32,429 nt of DNA from a virus, in the IMG/VR virus record IMGVR_UViG_3300044568_003431, positions 1-32,429 of that record, one strand, 5' to 3'. This document shows positions 7,602 to 17,155 of this stretch, in pieces (the stretch's first letter is position 1; each line of letters starts with the position of its first letter). Both the position numbers and the translations under genes were made by a program. The notes beneath the pieces are model-generated. The model did not search any database. It had not been told where the DNA came from and saw only the letters and a list, made by a program, of their open reading frames with translations.

Positions 7602-10493
7602 ATGCCAAATTTTATATACGGAAGTAGTAATATACCAGTAAAGACAGTCTCGAATATTTCGGGACTTACTGGTGCTACTGGTCCAACCGGCCCTATTGGT
7701 GTTACGGGAAATACTGGACCAGATAAAAGAGGAAGTACAGGAAACACTGGACCTTCTTTGATCTTCATTTCAAAAGATTCCAACAACTACTTACAGCATT
7801 ATTTTAACGATAATACAATTATAAACAGTACAGGTAAGATACAAGGAATTACTGGCAATTTTCAATTACAAATTGCAGGAACCAGTTTAGATATTTACAA
7901 TGTACTAAAGTCTGATTTAAATGATCAATTATATACAAGAAATGACGGTTCTACTTACACGGTAGATATGGTCACTTTCAGAAATATATCAACAAATAGT
8001 AATCCATATATTACAATCGTTGAGAATGATGGAAAGACAATTGAGATTAAATATAATCTTATTGGTATTTCTTTCTTGGGCATAAGCGGTGGAAGCGACG
8101 GTCAGTTACTAAAAAATACACTAGGAAATTACCAAACAGGCGAAACTGGTACTGCTTATAATACATCATCTAAAACAATAGATGCTCAAGCAAGTAACAT
8201 AACTCAGAGATTTTTAATAACTACTCCATCTGTTGCAACTGGTACAACTAATCAAGTAAAATATTGGGAAATAGATCCATCAGTTGGAAATGCTTTTTAC
8301 TTATCGCCGACTACAATTTCTGGTGGAAATGTATCAACTAGTAGATATTTTATAGTACTCAAAGCACCACAAAATACAAACAATTCACATTCTATTACTA
8401 TAATAATTCCTCCGGGAAATACAACAACCCTTCCCGTGGAATACGCGACAGTAAATTCGTTTAGTGATATTAGTAATTGGTCACTGAAGGACATATCACC
8501 TGTGGTATGGCCTTTAGGTGAAGTTCCTTGTTTTTCTAGTACTGCAAATGCATACACCTTTTTAAATTTTGTTTCAATAGGTGGAATATGGTATGGTAAT
8601 GTAATTGGTTTTAATATTACCAATATGTCTAGCGTTGGAGCTACTTTTAATAATTCAAGTACAACGGATAGAACAACATTATATTCCTGTCGTAGTGAAG
8701 TTGGTACTGTTTTCACAAGAGCATTACAACTTCCATACGGAACAAACGCCGGAGTTACCGCAGGAATTTGTTGCAATTCAGATTGTACTATATCTGATAC
8801 TTTAAATATTCTATGTGATGGATTCTTTATTGCTGGTCTTACTTCTGCACAAGGAACTACATTCTGTGGTAAATTGGGTGCATGTTGTTTGCGCGATTCA
8901 AATAATAAAGTTTTACCATGTCAGAAATTAAAATTTTGTGACTGTGCAAGCATTGCAGATAATTCTGGATTGCAATATTCTTGGTATGAGTTTAAAAATT
9001 CAAAGCAATCCTGCTTGGATTTTAATTGTGCAAATGCACTAGAGTCCTTTGGTGCTTGCTGCGATGGTAATGGAAACTGTCAATCCTTAACTAAAGACCA
9101 ATGCATTTCAATTGGTGGGTATTATCAGGGAGATGGAATTAATTGTATATCATCAAAACAAGTTCCCGTTTGCTATGGAGGCACAGGATCCTGCTGTGAT
9201 TCTGGAATAACTTGTGAAAATTCTGTATATGGTCCTGATTGTATTTCCAATAATAAAACATATTTTGGAGATGGAACTTCTTGCATAGATTTCGATTGTC
9301 GCATTAAGGGAATTCCTTGTTATGGAATAATTCCAAATGAAACATTAAATTTTGGTGATATCTATGAAAACGGAATGGTCTGTGGAATCTTTAATCCGAA
9401 GGGAACTAAGTGCTTCGGTAATCCAATATTTGGATCAAATCAATCTGCAACATATGCAGAATTAACTGAGGAATTAGAAGAAGAAATAAGTTGTTCTGAT
9501 TATAAATCAATTTATGATTTTGTGGGTTATGGATTTACAGGAGATAGCATTTGTGATGCAGAATCGGATTCTTACATTGTTCTGATGTCTTTGCATCCAA
9601 TCACAATAAATGAATCAAATGAAATTGTAGAATATACCGGAACCAGTTCTGATACCACAGAATTTATATGGAGTCACGGTGGAAACTATTGGGGTCCACT
9701 AGTAAATCCATTTACTGGTTTAGTTTCCGAATTAACTTCAGATAAATTAAACTACAAGGAAGGTTACATTTACGATTATACAGACGAAAACACAAAACAA
9801 AATCTAACAATAAATTCGTTTATAGATTGTGGATTTGTAAGAAAGACAAATGAACCAAGTTCTTGGCTCACAAATAATCCAAATAGTTCATTTAATGGTA
9901 AATGGTTCCGTAATTATGGATTAATGAATACCATAAGAATGGTAAATTCTGAATATGCATACTACTATGGTCTAACTGGTTCTAATTTTACTCAAACCAC
10001 ATATACACCAACACAAGACGCAACTGAAATTACAAGTGCAAGAGCATTGTCTTTATTCAATAAAGCATACGAAGAAACCAATAATTTCATATCAGATTGG
10101 TTTATTCCAAGTTACGATGAATTGGCATTTATTGCTAAGAACTGTTTGTCTGATTCAGAAGATAATGTAAATGCAAAACTATTACAAAATGGTGGAACTC
10201 CAATGGACGGATGGTATTGGTCTTCTACCGGAACATTTGATGGAACCACAAATGAATATGTACTGAATCATCCATCTGGTCTGACCCACGGCACAATGTC
10301 TTGGGCAATTAAATTTGATTCTGATGGATTAACTGATCAGTTTACCACTAAAAAGGCACACAGAATAGAAAATAAATATAAAGTCAGACCAATCAAATTA
10401 ATAAGATGTGATAAAAGTTATTTTAATAATACGTCTTCAGATAATAAATACTGGAGAATAACTAGACTAGATGAGAATGTGATAAATGACTAA
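7602..10493 (+). CDS. Collagen-like, Cys-rich adhesin with C-terminal Lcl_C/DUF1566-type domain
   Basis: This 963-residue protein begins NFIYGSSNI, followed by collagen-like Gly-X-Thr/Pro triplets at residues 21-52 (broken once at DKR). A beta-rich domain runs to about 380 and includes a WPLGEVPCF...GGIWYGNVIGF segment shared with the other long genes here. Residues 426-566 carry three Cys modules of the form G-[AS]-C-C...C...C...GG-x-Y-x-G-D-G...C. The C-terminal domain, about residues 680-937, has the DUF1566/Lcl_C series SDWFIPSYDELAFIAKN (831-847), WYWSSTG (871-877), SWAIKFDSDG (900-909) and YKVRPIKLIR (926-935). Collagen repeats plus this domain is the layout of the Legionella collagen-like adhesin Lcl, which binds host glycans. 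No signal peptide is present, as expected for a virion protein. The start lacks a clear ribosome site. Probable tail-associated adhesin. Confidence 0.75.
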   Translation: MPNFIYGSSNIPVKTVSNISGLTGATGPTGPIGVTGNTGPDKRGSTGNTGPSLIFISKDSNNYLQHYFNDNTIINSTGKIQGITGNFQLQIAGTSLDIYNVLKSDLNDQLYTRNDGSTYTVDMVTFRNISTNSNPYITIVENDGKTIEIKYNLIGISFLGISGGSDGQLLKNTLGNYQTGETGTAYNTSSKTIDAQASNITQRFLITTPSVATGTTNQVKYWEIDPSVGNAFYLSPTTISGGNVSTSRYFIVLKAPQNTNNSHSITIIIPPGNTTTLPVEYATVNSFSDISNWSLKDISPVVWPLGEVPCFSSTANAYTFLNFVSIGGIWYGNVIGFNITNMSSVGATFNNSSTTDRTTLYSCRSEVGTVFTRALQLPYGTNAGVTAGICCNSDCTISDTLNILCDGFFIAGLTSAQGTTFCGKLGACCLRDSNNKVLPCQKLKFCDCASIADNSGLQYSWYEFKNSKQSCLDFNCANALESFGACCDGNGNCQSLTKDQCISIGGYYQGDGINCISSKQVPVCYGGTGSCCDSGITCENSVYGPDCISNNKTYFGDGTSCIDFDCRIKGIPCYGIIPNETLNFGDIYENGMVCGIFNPKGTKCFGNPIFGSNQSATYAELTEELEEEISCSDYKSIYDFVGYGFTGDSICDAESDSYIVLMSLHPITINESNEIVEYTGTSSDTTEFIWSHGGNYWGPLVNPFTGLVSELTSDKLNYKEGYIYDYTDENTKQNLTINSFIDCGFVRKTNEPSSWLTNNPNSSFNGKWFRNYGLMNTIRMVNSEYAYYYGLTGSNFTQTTYTPTQDATEITSARALSLFNKAYEETNNFISDWFIPSYDELAFIAKNCLSDSEDNVNAKLLQNGGTPMDGWYWSSTGTFDGTTNEYVLNHPSGLTHGTMSWAIKFDSDGLTDQFTTKKAHRIENKYKVRPIKLIRCDKSYFNNTSSDNKYWRITRLDENVIND
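7662..7757 (+). repeat. Collagen-like Gly-X-Y codon repeat, first adhesin
   Basis: Nine-base units encoding Gly-Leu-Thr, Gly-Ala-Thr, Gly-Pro-Thr and similar triplets, interrupted once by Lys-Arg. In phage tail proteins such runs form short collagen-type triple helices that hold a trimer together. Confidence 0.8.
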
Positions 10494-13400
10494 TTTTATA
10501 TACGGAAGTTCAAATATCATAATGCAGTATTCCGGTGTTACCGGATTTACTGGTATAACTGGACCTACCGGCCCTACAGGACCCACTGGACCGACGGGTG
10601 GTGGCATATTGGGTTATACCGGAAATACTGGTTATGGTATTACCGGGGCAACTTCCACATCAAGTGGATATATTACATTTTACATTGGCGGAACCGGAAC
10701 GGTAACAATCGGGATTACTGGTTCTGCTGGAACAGATGCAACCAATTCTTTTGTCGTGCTTTCTGGTTCTACTCTTGATAATAATAATGCAAGTGGTATA
10801 ACTTTATTCTCTCCGTTCTATACAACGGATGATCTTGAAAAAGACACAAATAAAATTGAAATAGGATACAACGAAACACCAAAAGTAAAATCTTTACTAT
10901 TCACTTCATTGAATGGTGAGATTGAAAGTGTGGTTGAAAACACCAATCAAATAATTATAAGAGGCAAGACATTCGACACATATCCAATAGGAAATACAGG
11001 AGAACTCTTGTATTTGAGCAATGGTGTTGCAATTGGAGCAAGAGAGACATTTTATAATGATATTATAAATCAACTTACTGTTGGTTTTGATACATTCAGA
11101 CAACCTATTTCTGGAAATACTGGAAACATTTGGAGTTATGGAAATACCCAAATTTTCAGTACATATTCTCAATTTGGTCAAACTCTTTCCGGTGGTTTCA
11201 CTGCCGGTAAAATGCAAATAATAGAAAAATGGAATGGATCGGATTCTTTTGTATCAAATAATGGTGTTTACGATATTCCGAATAATCAGTTTGATATTCA
11301 ACAAAAATATTTCTTTGGAACGACCGGAAGCGGAAGCGGTACTAAAGTACAATTCTTGTCTCAGGGAATTACATTTACCAAAGGTTTATTTCAATTCCTT
11401 CCACAACTTTTAACAGACGATAAATTTGGTTCGTGCTGTTTCTGTCCTCAAGGCACAAACGACAAACTATGCATAGATTACTGCAATAGAGATTATTGCG
11501 TTGATATAGGTGGTCAATTTAGTAATAGATCTTGTGTCGAACGTGCAGGAACTACAGATTGTTTTCCAGAAGGTGCATGTTGTGTAAATGGAAAGTGCGT
11601 AAATACAAATCTTGAATCTTGCACAAAATATGGTGGAGTTTTCTTCCCTGATGAATTGTGCTCTACAACAATCATAGAAGGAGAACCAGCGTTCTCTTGT
11701 CCGGATGCTTGCTCTACTGGTCTTGGTTCCTGCTGCTATAAGGGAAGATGTCTAAATTTAAATCAAGCAGAATGTAATGCAATTCCAGACACAGTATTTA
11801 TTCTTGGAAAATCGTGCGACGAATTACCGAAGATAAATGATACTGATTATTGTTGCAGCGTTTCTAATTATGTTGGTGCATGTTGCTTCTCTGATGGTCA
11901 GGGTAATAGTAACTGTGAAGGCGGAAAAAGACCAGAAGAATGTTCTAGTGCTGGTGGTGTATTCATGGGACTGGGAACACTATGTGAAGAAATTAATTGC
12001 TGTGGTGTTTCGTATTCTCCAGAATATTACAAAGAATCCACCACATGCAGACAAACATCAAACGATCCGTGTAATGCGCCGGGTACAAGAATTGGTGGTG
12101 GATATCTAGTTGCAATAATAGGAGCACCAAATTCCTGCACCACTTTCTCACAACCACAAACTGCACTTGGAGAACCACTTGAGTGCCTATGCAATCCAAG
12201 AGGTGAAGTTGCAGGCGACCAATCCGAAACTTGGAAATTTAAAAACTGCAAAACATATCAAGGCGAAATACCATCAACAAGTGCATACTACCGTGAATAT
12301 TTCAACAGAACACATCCAAGAGTACCGACTCTCAAAATGTATGCAAACAAATGCTTGTTGAAAGCAGGAGCACCATATATCACACAATTGGTATCTGGTA
12401 CTACTGATATCGGAAATGATGTGTCTTGGCCAAGTCAAACTATGTTCGAGGGAACAGATACTTATCAACCAACAATGTATCTTTCCTTCGATAATCAAAC
12501 TTGCAATATAATGACTGAAGTTGTTGGATTGGGCACACCATCTTCTAGTCTATACAAATATATGGCAGAGCAGTTCTATGGTAAAAGAGCAATTCATATT
12601 TCATGGGCATTGATCTTAGCACCAAGAGATCTATATACAAATTATGCCGGTGTTACATTTGGTTATATGAAGTGGTCTAATATGTTTGAGTCTCGCGTAG
12701 GACCGGGTTCGGAAGCAAAGTTACCAAACTATTTCATCGAACCCGTTGCAACTTCGCCTGTGGATGGATTGCTCAATACAAGAATACACGATTCATATTC
12801 TAAGAGCAAACCAGAATTCTGGTTTAGAGATTATGATGGTGATGGAATAGATGAATTGGCATATAATCGATTCGTTTCGCAAAATATAAATCAATGGAAC
12901 TTGGTCGAAAACGAAGTCAAACAAGAAATCGAAACAGATAAAGATACATTTGCATATTACTATTCTCAATTGTGGGAAAAATTAAATCCAGAAAATACAG
13001 CAATAAGACAAATATCAAAAGCAAATGAAATCAATTTCTATGGATACGATGATTGGTATATTCCAAGCATAGTAGAAATGAATTATATTGCAAAGTATAT
13101 TGGAGAGATAAACCAATCTATTCTTACAATTGGCGATGATGATCACGAATTAATGCGTAATTGGAACTTTGAGGGTTCTGGTACTTTCTATGATAATGAT
13201 AACGACACACGAGATACCATTTATTGGACATCGACAAGTGTTTGCAGAGTTAAATCATGGAATAATCAAAACCACACAATAAAAGATTTGTATACTTTAG
13301 AATCAACAAGTGACACCATAAACAATAAATCTAGATTCTTATCTATTGATTTTGGACTATCTGATGCCCAAGCATTTGACCTTTCTCATCAAATTTGCAA

Positions 13401-13617
13401 TGGTCAAAAAATGTTAGCACAAAACTTCGGCAAAGCAGCTAATGGTGCGTATGGTCAAGTATTGAGTCTCGATAGACAGACTCTGTGCAGACTAAGACCT
13501 GTCCGAAGAATACCAATAGTTGTCGGATGCTCCGATATAGAAATAATTGATGCATACAGTGAATATAATTTCCAAACATGTCCGTCTTGCTTCGATTATG
13601 ATAATTGTTCTTCCTAA
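10486..13617 (+). CDS. Collagen-like, Cys-rich adhesin with Lcl_C/DUF1566-type domain, second copy
   Basis: This 1043-residue protein is a diverged paralogue of the preceding gene, overlaps its end by 8 bases, and shares an 18-base identical run just inside the start (encoding NFIYGS). Collagen-like triplets occupy residues 17-40, with further Gly-rich repeats to 55. Four Cys modules lie at about 315-350, 363-392, 414-445 and 464-505 (for example EGACCVNGKC, GSCCYKGRC). A GGGYLVAIIG strand near 537-546 begins the C-terminal region. It contains an EF-hand-like RDYDGDGIDEL loop (781-791), YDDWYIPSIVEMNYIAKYIG (854-873), TIYWTSTS (911-918), FLSIDFGLSD (951-960) and LCRLRPVRRIP (1000-1010), the DUF1566/Lcl_C series. 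The tail adds a last Cys cluster (CPSCFDYDNCSS). Probable tail-associated, disulfide-stabilised adhesin; the ligand is unknown. Confidence 0.74.
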   Translation: MTNFIYGSSNIIMQYSGVTGFTGITGPTGPTGPTGPTGGGILGYTGNTGYGITGATSTSSGYITFYIGGTGTVTIGITGSAGTDATNSFVVLSGSTLDNNNASGITLFSPFYTTDDLEKDTNKIEIGYNETPKVKSLLFTSLNGEIESVVENTNQIIIRGKTFDTYPIGNTGELLYLSNGVAIGARETFYNDIINQLTVGFDTFRQPISGNTGNIWSYGNTQIFSTYSQFGQTLSGGFTAGKMQIIEKWNGSDSFVSNNGVYDIPNNQFDIQQKYFFGTTGSGSGTKVQFLSQGITFTKGLFQFLPQLLTDDKFGSCCFCPQGTNDKLCIDYCNRDYCVDIGGQFSNRSCVERAGTTDCFPEGACCVNGKCVNTNLESCTKYGGVFFPDELCSTTIIEGEPAFSCPDACSTGLGSCCYKGRCLNLNQAECNAIPDTVFILGKSCDELPKINDTDYCCSVSNYVGACCFSDGQGNSNCEGGKRPEECSSAGGVFMGLGTLCEEINCCGVSYSPEYYKESTTCRQTSNDPCNAPGTRIGGGYLVAIIGAPNSCTTFSQPQTALGEPLECLCNPRGEVAGDQSETWKFKNCKTYQGEIPSTSAYYREYFNRTHPRVPTLKMYANKCLLKAGAPYITQLVSGTTDIGNDVSWPSQTMFEGTDTYQPTMYLSFDNQTCNIMTEVVGLGTPSSSLYKYMAEQFYGKRAIHISWALILAPRDLYTNYAGVTFGYMKWSNMFESRVGPGSEAKLPNYFIEPVATSPVDGLLNTRIHDSYSKSKPEFWFRDYDGDGIDELAYNRFVSQNINQWNLVENEVKQEIETDKDTFAYYYSQLWEKLNPENTAIRQISKANEINFYGYDDWYIPSIVEMNYIAKYIGEINQSILTIGDDDHELMRNWNFEGSGTFYDNDNDTRDTIYWTSTSVCRVKSWNNQNHTIKDLYTLESTSDTINNKSRFLSIDFGLSDAQAFDLSHQICNGQKMLAQNFGKAANGAYGQVLSLDRQTLCRLRPVRRIPIVVGCSDIEIIDAYSEYNFQTCPSCFDYDNCSS
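10534..10605 (+). repeat. Collagen-like Gly-X-Y codon repeat, second adhesin
   Basis: Eight consecutive Gly-X-Y triplets, including four Gly-Pro-Thr in a row. The repeat DNA is GC-richer than its surroundings (GGACCTACCGGCCC), which makes it a likely site of slippage or recombination with the sister tracts. Confidence 0.8.
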
Positions 13618-13627
13618 ATAATTAATC

Positions 13628-15169
13628 ATGTACAGCAGCGCAATATCTAAAAATTCTTTATTTGGCCCTCTAGGCCCCACCGGCCCAATTGGTAGAACTG
13701 GTGCAACTGGAGCGACGGGAACAACCGGAGCAACAGGAAATACAGGACCATATGGCAAATATGTAATTTCTGCTATAGGTGCAACTACCGGAATAATATT
13801 AACTTTCTCAGATGGAACCACAAGCGGAGTAACCGCAAACCTAAAGGGTGTTACTGGTTATGGTAATACAGAAACTCCAGAATCGGTAGGAGAAGGAATA
13901 TCAATAGTTGGTTCTTCCTCCGAAGGTCAACTGAACATAAAAGGCATAAGTGCCATTGGATCGTTAGCAATAACGGTTGATGATAGTAACCTAAAAATAG
14001 ACACGATATACAAAACAACTGTAGGAAATCTTTATTCCCTCGGTCTATCCGCAGATACTTTAATGTATCTAAAGGGATCTAATCTGGCATCAAGTACCAG
14101 AGTAAAATTGGATGGTACTGGAAATATGAACTTCCAGAACCAATTCTTTTTAAATGATTCTGCATACATAAAACAAGTTGGACCTGTAAAGAAAAATCAA
14201 TATGTCGGCATCACCGGAGCCTTAGAAAACTTTACTATAGGAACCACGGGGGGAATCTATATTGATTTAGAGAATGGCGGTCTATATCTGGTAAAGACAC
14301 CAATCGGTATTGCAGGATTTACTGGTTCATTCAGACGAAATGAAATTCTAAATGCAACATTAATAATAGAATCAGATGAGATATGGAAGTTCCCTGAAAA
14401 TGTATACTTCAGTGAAAACGAAAACTACTTTACATGTGGCAAAAGCATAGTCAATATATTCACATTTGATGCAGGAAACAATTGGTATGCTACCGTTTCT
14501 CAGCGTGGGTTGGATGTAGAATTCCTGAATGCATGTAAGTCTTCCTTTGGTAAAGGATCTTGCTGCTATACAAAATACCCAGAAAACACGAAGAACTGTG
14601 TTGAGTATGTAACAAAAGATGAATGTCAATTGTTGAGTGGTGAATTTACCGCACTTTCTTCATGCAGTCAGACTTGTGCTCAAGGCGGTATTTGCTGTTC
14701 AAACGGTCAGTGCTTGGCTGACGTAGATGTCGAAGAATGTACATTCTTTGGTGGTAGATTCTATTCAACTATAAATTGTTCGTTTTATCCAAATAATCCA
14801 GCAGGCCCTAATTATGGTTATCCGATAGAAGCAGGAAGACTATGCTTTGATGCTTGTGAAACTGAAAAATTGGCCTGCTGTAAAGATGGAAATTGCATAG
14901 GCGATGATCTCTCAAGAATACAATGTGAATTAATACTTGGTGGTAAATCTTTTACTGGTGGAGATTGTTCCACTATAAATTGTTGTGAAAATAATATAGG
15001 TACGGGTGCTTGCTGTGTATGTAATAACAGCGCAGGAAAGTCAGTTGAATGCAAAGATGACTTAACAAAATCTCAATGCACAAAATATGCAAAGTCTATA
15101 AATTCTGCATACACCGGAATATTCATGGGTGAAGGTGAGCGGTGTGAGAATTTAAATTGTGATTGTTCT
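13628..15169 (+). repeat. Paralogous gene-front copy A (partner 17173-18714)
   Basis: The first 514 codons of this gene match the first 513 codons of the next one at protein level nearly end to end, including the collagen run, the conserved beta domain and four Cys modules. Two stretches are identical in DNA: 14048-14097 with 17593-17642 (50 bases) and 14114-14151 with 17659-17696 (38 bases). Tandem duplication, with later gene conversion or strong local constraint, explains the pattern. Confidence 0.8.
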
Positions 15170-17155
15170 TGTGCTAATATCCCACCAGAAGATCCAAATG
15201 TTCCCTGCTGTAAGACCGATGGAAGTTGCGTTGATGTTCCTCGTTCTCAGTGCATATCACTAGGTGGAATTCCGGGTCAAGCAGGAGATGTTTGTAGCGA
15301 TACAGAATGTGAACAACGAAAAGGTGCATGTTGTATTGGAACTACTTGTAGTACAAAAACATATGCAGAATGTTCTAGTGCCGGTGGTGTATATAAAGGA
15401 GATGGCGTAATATGCGGATCAACCACATGTGAAGGTGAAACTGGCGGCACAGGTGGAGAAAGTGGAGAAACTGGAGGAACAGACAACGGAGATGGAGATC
15501 CCAGTAATCCCTCAGGTCCGGATGATGGTGGTGGCACAGATACTGGAGGAGAAGACGGCGGCACACAGACAGGTGGTGGGCAGGGTACAGGATCAGGCGG
15601 AGGTGCAGGCCCGGGCGAAACGGGACCACCCAAAAATATATGTCCAAGTTGCAACTATACTGGTTGGGGCAAAGAAATTATTAAAGATGAACCATTAGAT
15701 GGTGGTGCTACTGGACCTTTAAAAAATCCAGACGGCTCGCCCAATCCAGCTGGCGATCTTGGAAATCCAGATAATTACACAAACAGATGCTGCTATCGCC
15801 ATAAGAATCCGTACCACTTCAAAGACGGTAAATATGTTTCACCATGTAAAAATGGGGACGATTCACATATTCCTTTCTGGAAAAAACAAGCTCCACCGGC
15901 TGGAGGACCATCATCTGGTACTCCAGCAGGTGAAGAGGAAGGCGCACAGTTTGCTATAATGCCAAATTGTGGAGTTGATGCTGGCTGTCCAGATTTCAGT
16001 AAGGTTCTTTGTCGCATGGATTGCTACGAAGAGATGATGAAATTCTTTGTTTGCTGTAAAGCTAAGAAAACAATGACATCTGGAACGAATGAAGAAAAAG
16101 ACGCATTATGTCCTGGCCACGGAGGTTGTCCATTTAGCGGTGCCGTGCCTGGTGAAGATTGTTCACAGATATTGAATAATGCTAATACTAATTTAAGCTG
16201 TCCATTTAATTTTGGTTCCGATCCGTGCAAATATGCAGAAAACCTACCAGATAGTTTTGTTGATATATTTAAAGGCAAAAATAGTAATGTAAAATTTGAA
16301 TGCTATTGCCCAAAAAAGGTTGGAGCTAACTGTACTCCTTTTCCGTGTGCGCTATATAAAGACCCCCCATGCAAAGGTTTAAATGATCCATCACAAAAAA
16401 ATCTTGGACCATCTGGAGATAAAGGACCAGGTGGAGGAGGGGATGGTACAGACTGGGAAGTGGCCCCAAATGGACAACCCCGATGTAAGGGTGGAAATAA
16501 AAACGGAGAAGGTGGCGGAAAGGGCCAAGGAAGTGGCAATGGAAATATTGATTATGGTAAATGCTGTGGTAATCCAGATAATGGTGGAGTCATAAACGCC
16601 GATGATAAACCCGCACAAGAAAACAATACAGGATATTGTCTTGCAAATGGTATTTGTGGAATGTTCTGTCAGGGCGATACTGTTTGTATGTTTATGAAAG
16701 ATCCATGTTATAATCAGTATATAAAAGATTGGGATAAAACTGTACCCGGAGGCAATGACGATGAAATTCAAACACCGAAAACATTTCCAAATCCGGGTAC
16801 TTCAGATAGTCCACAAGAATCACCGCCAGTATGGCATGTAACTGGATGCCCAAAATGTGCGCCAGGCGGTTGGACAAAGGAAGCAACTTATCCTGATTGG
16901 TTCCCAGGCACATCAGGAAGTGGCCCTTATAATCCAAATTCTCCAGGCAAAGGTGTTCCTACGATTAAAATGCCCGGAAGAATGACAATATCTTGCAATG
17001 GAGACTTTGGTTCCCCAGTACCACCAACAACATCTTCACCATTTACTACAATTAATACACCAATAACATTTGTAAAAATATATAATATCGATGAAACTTA
17101 TGATTGTGTTCCTATAGTTACAGAAACAGATATGTCATCATATGAACTTTGCTGA
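13628..17155 (+). CDS. Collagen-like, very Cys-rich structural protein with Gly/Pro linkers
   Basis: This 1175-residue protein starts with MYSSAIS and a collagen-like run at residues 13-45. A conserved domain (about 46-300) includes VGEGISIVGSSSEGQLNIKG, LYSLGLSADTLMYLKGSN and WKFPENVYF...FDAGNNWYATVSQRG. Six Cys modules follow (310-346, 354-384, 415-452, 460-511, 525-561, 566-601). A low-complexity Gly/Asp/Thr linker lies at 602-665, followed by a long Cys-, Pro- and Gly-rich part with no recognisable family and a second Gly-rich linker at 925-975. The protein ends in VKIYNIDETYDCVPIV...SSYELC, which recurs at the end of the next gene. The first 514 residues are strongly similar to that gene, so the two share a scaffold with different middles. 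No Lcl_C domain is seen. There is no clear ribosome site before the ATG. Probably a virion surface appendage; its ligand is unknown. Confidence 0.7.
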   Translation: MYSSAISKNSLFGPLGPTGPIGRTGATGATGTTGATGNTGPYGKYVISAIGATTGIILTFSDGTTSGVTANLKGVTGYGNTETPESVGEGISIVGSSSEGQLNIKGISAIGSLAITVDDSNLKIDTIYKTTVGNLYSLGLSADTLMYLKGSNLASSTRVKLDGTGNMNFQNQFFLNDSAYIKQVGPVKKNQYVGITGALENFTIGTTGGIYIDLENGGLYLVKTPIGIAGFTGSFRRNEILNATLIIESDEIWKFPENVYFSENENYFTCGKSIVNIFTFDAGNNWYATVSQRGLDVEFLNACKSSFGKGSCCYTKYPENTKNCVEYVTKDECQLLSGEFTALSSCSQTCAQGGICCSNGQCLADVDVEECTFFGGRFYSTINCSFYPNNPAGPNYGYPIEAGRLCFDACETEKLACCKDGNCIGDDLSRIQCELILGGKSFTGGDCSTINCCENNIGTGACCVCNNSAGKSVECKDDLTKSQCTKYAKSINSAYTGIFMGEGERCENLNCDCSCANIPPEDPNVPCCKTDGSCVDVPRSQCISLGGIPGQAGDVCSDTECEQRKGACCIGTTCSTKTYAECSSAGGVYKGDGVICGSTTCEGETGGTGGESGETGGTDNGDGDPSNPSGPDDGGGTDTGGEDGGTQTGGGQGTGSGGGAGPGETGPPKNICPSCNYTGWGKEIIKDEPLDGGATGPLKNPDGSPNPAGDLGNPDNYTNRCCYRHKNPYHFKDGKYVSPCKNGDDSHIPFWKKQAPPAGGPSSGTPAGEEEGAQFAIMPNCGVDAGCPDFSKVLCRMDCYEEMMKFFVCCKAKKTMTSGTNEEKDALCPGHGGCPFSGAVPGEDCSQILNNANTNLSCPFNFGSDPCKYAENLPDSFVDIFKGKNSNVKFECYCPKKVGANCTPFPCALYKDPPCKGLNDPSQKNLGPSGDKGPGGGGDGTDWEVAPNGQPRCKGGNKNGEGGGKGQGSGNGNIDYGKCCGNPDNGGVINADDKPAQENNTGYCLANGICGMFCQGDTVCMFMKDPCYNQYIKDWDKTVPGGNDDEIQTPKTFPNPGTSDSPQESPPVWHVTGCPKCAPGGWTKEATYPDWFPGTSGSGPYNPNSPGKGVPTIKMPGRMTISCNGDFGSPVPPTTSSPFTTINTPITFVKIYNIDETYDCVPIVTETDMSSYELC
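13664..13762 (+). repeat. Collagen-like Gly-X-Y codon repeat, third adhesin
   Basis: Eleven consecutive triplets from Gly-Pro-Leu to Gly-Lys-Tyr, mostly Gly-Ala-Thr. The amino-acid pattern is almost identical to the tract in the next gene (GPTGPIGRTGATGATGTTGA in both). Confidence 0.82.

Noticed and set aside
7662-7757. Collagen repeats as a sign of eukaryotic contamination
   Set aside because: Short collagen-like runs are common in phage tail proteins, and the genes are embedded in uninterrupted T4-type synteny.
10443-10450. AATAAATA 36 bases before the second adhesin as a late promoter
   Set aside because: It lies within coding sequence with two similar AT-rich matches nearby, and the spacing to the start is loose; chance is the better explanation.
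10486-10493. Programmed frameshift joining the two Lcl-type genes
   Set aside because: The 8-base overlap has an ATG and the second protein repeats the N-terminus of the first, so it is a separate paralogue and not an extension.
15277-15654. Proline-rich open frame on the minus strand
   Set aside because: It is the antisense of the Gly-rich linker of the 1175-residue protein; Gly codons read backwards give Pro. No ribosome site or independent support.
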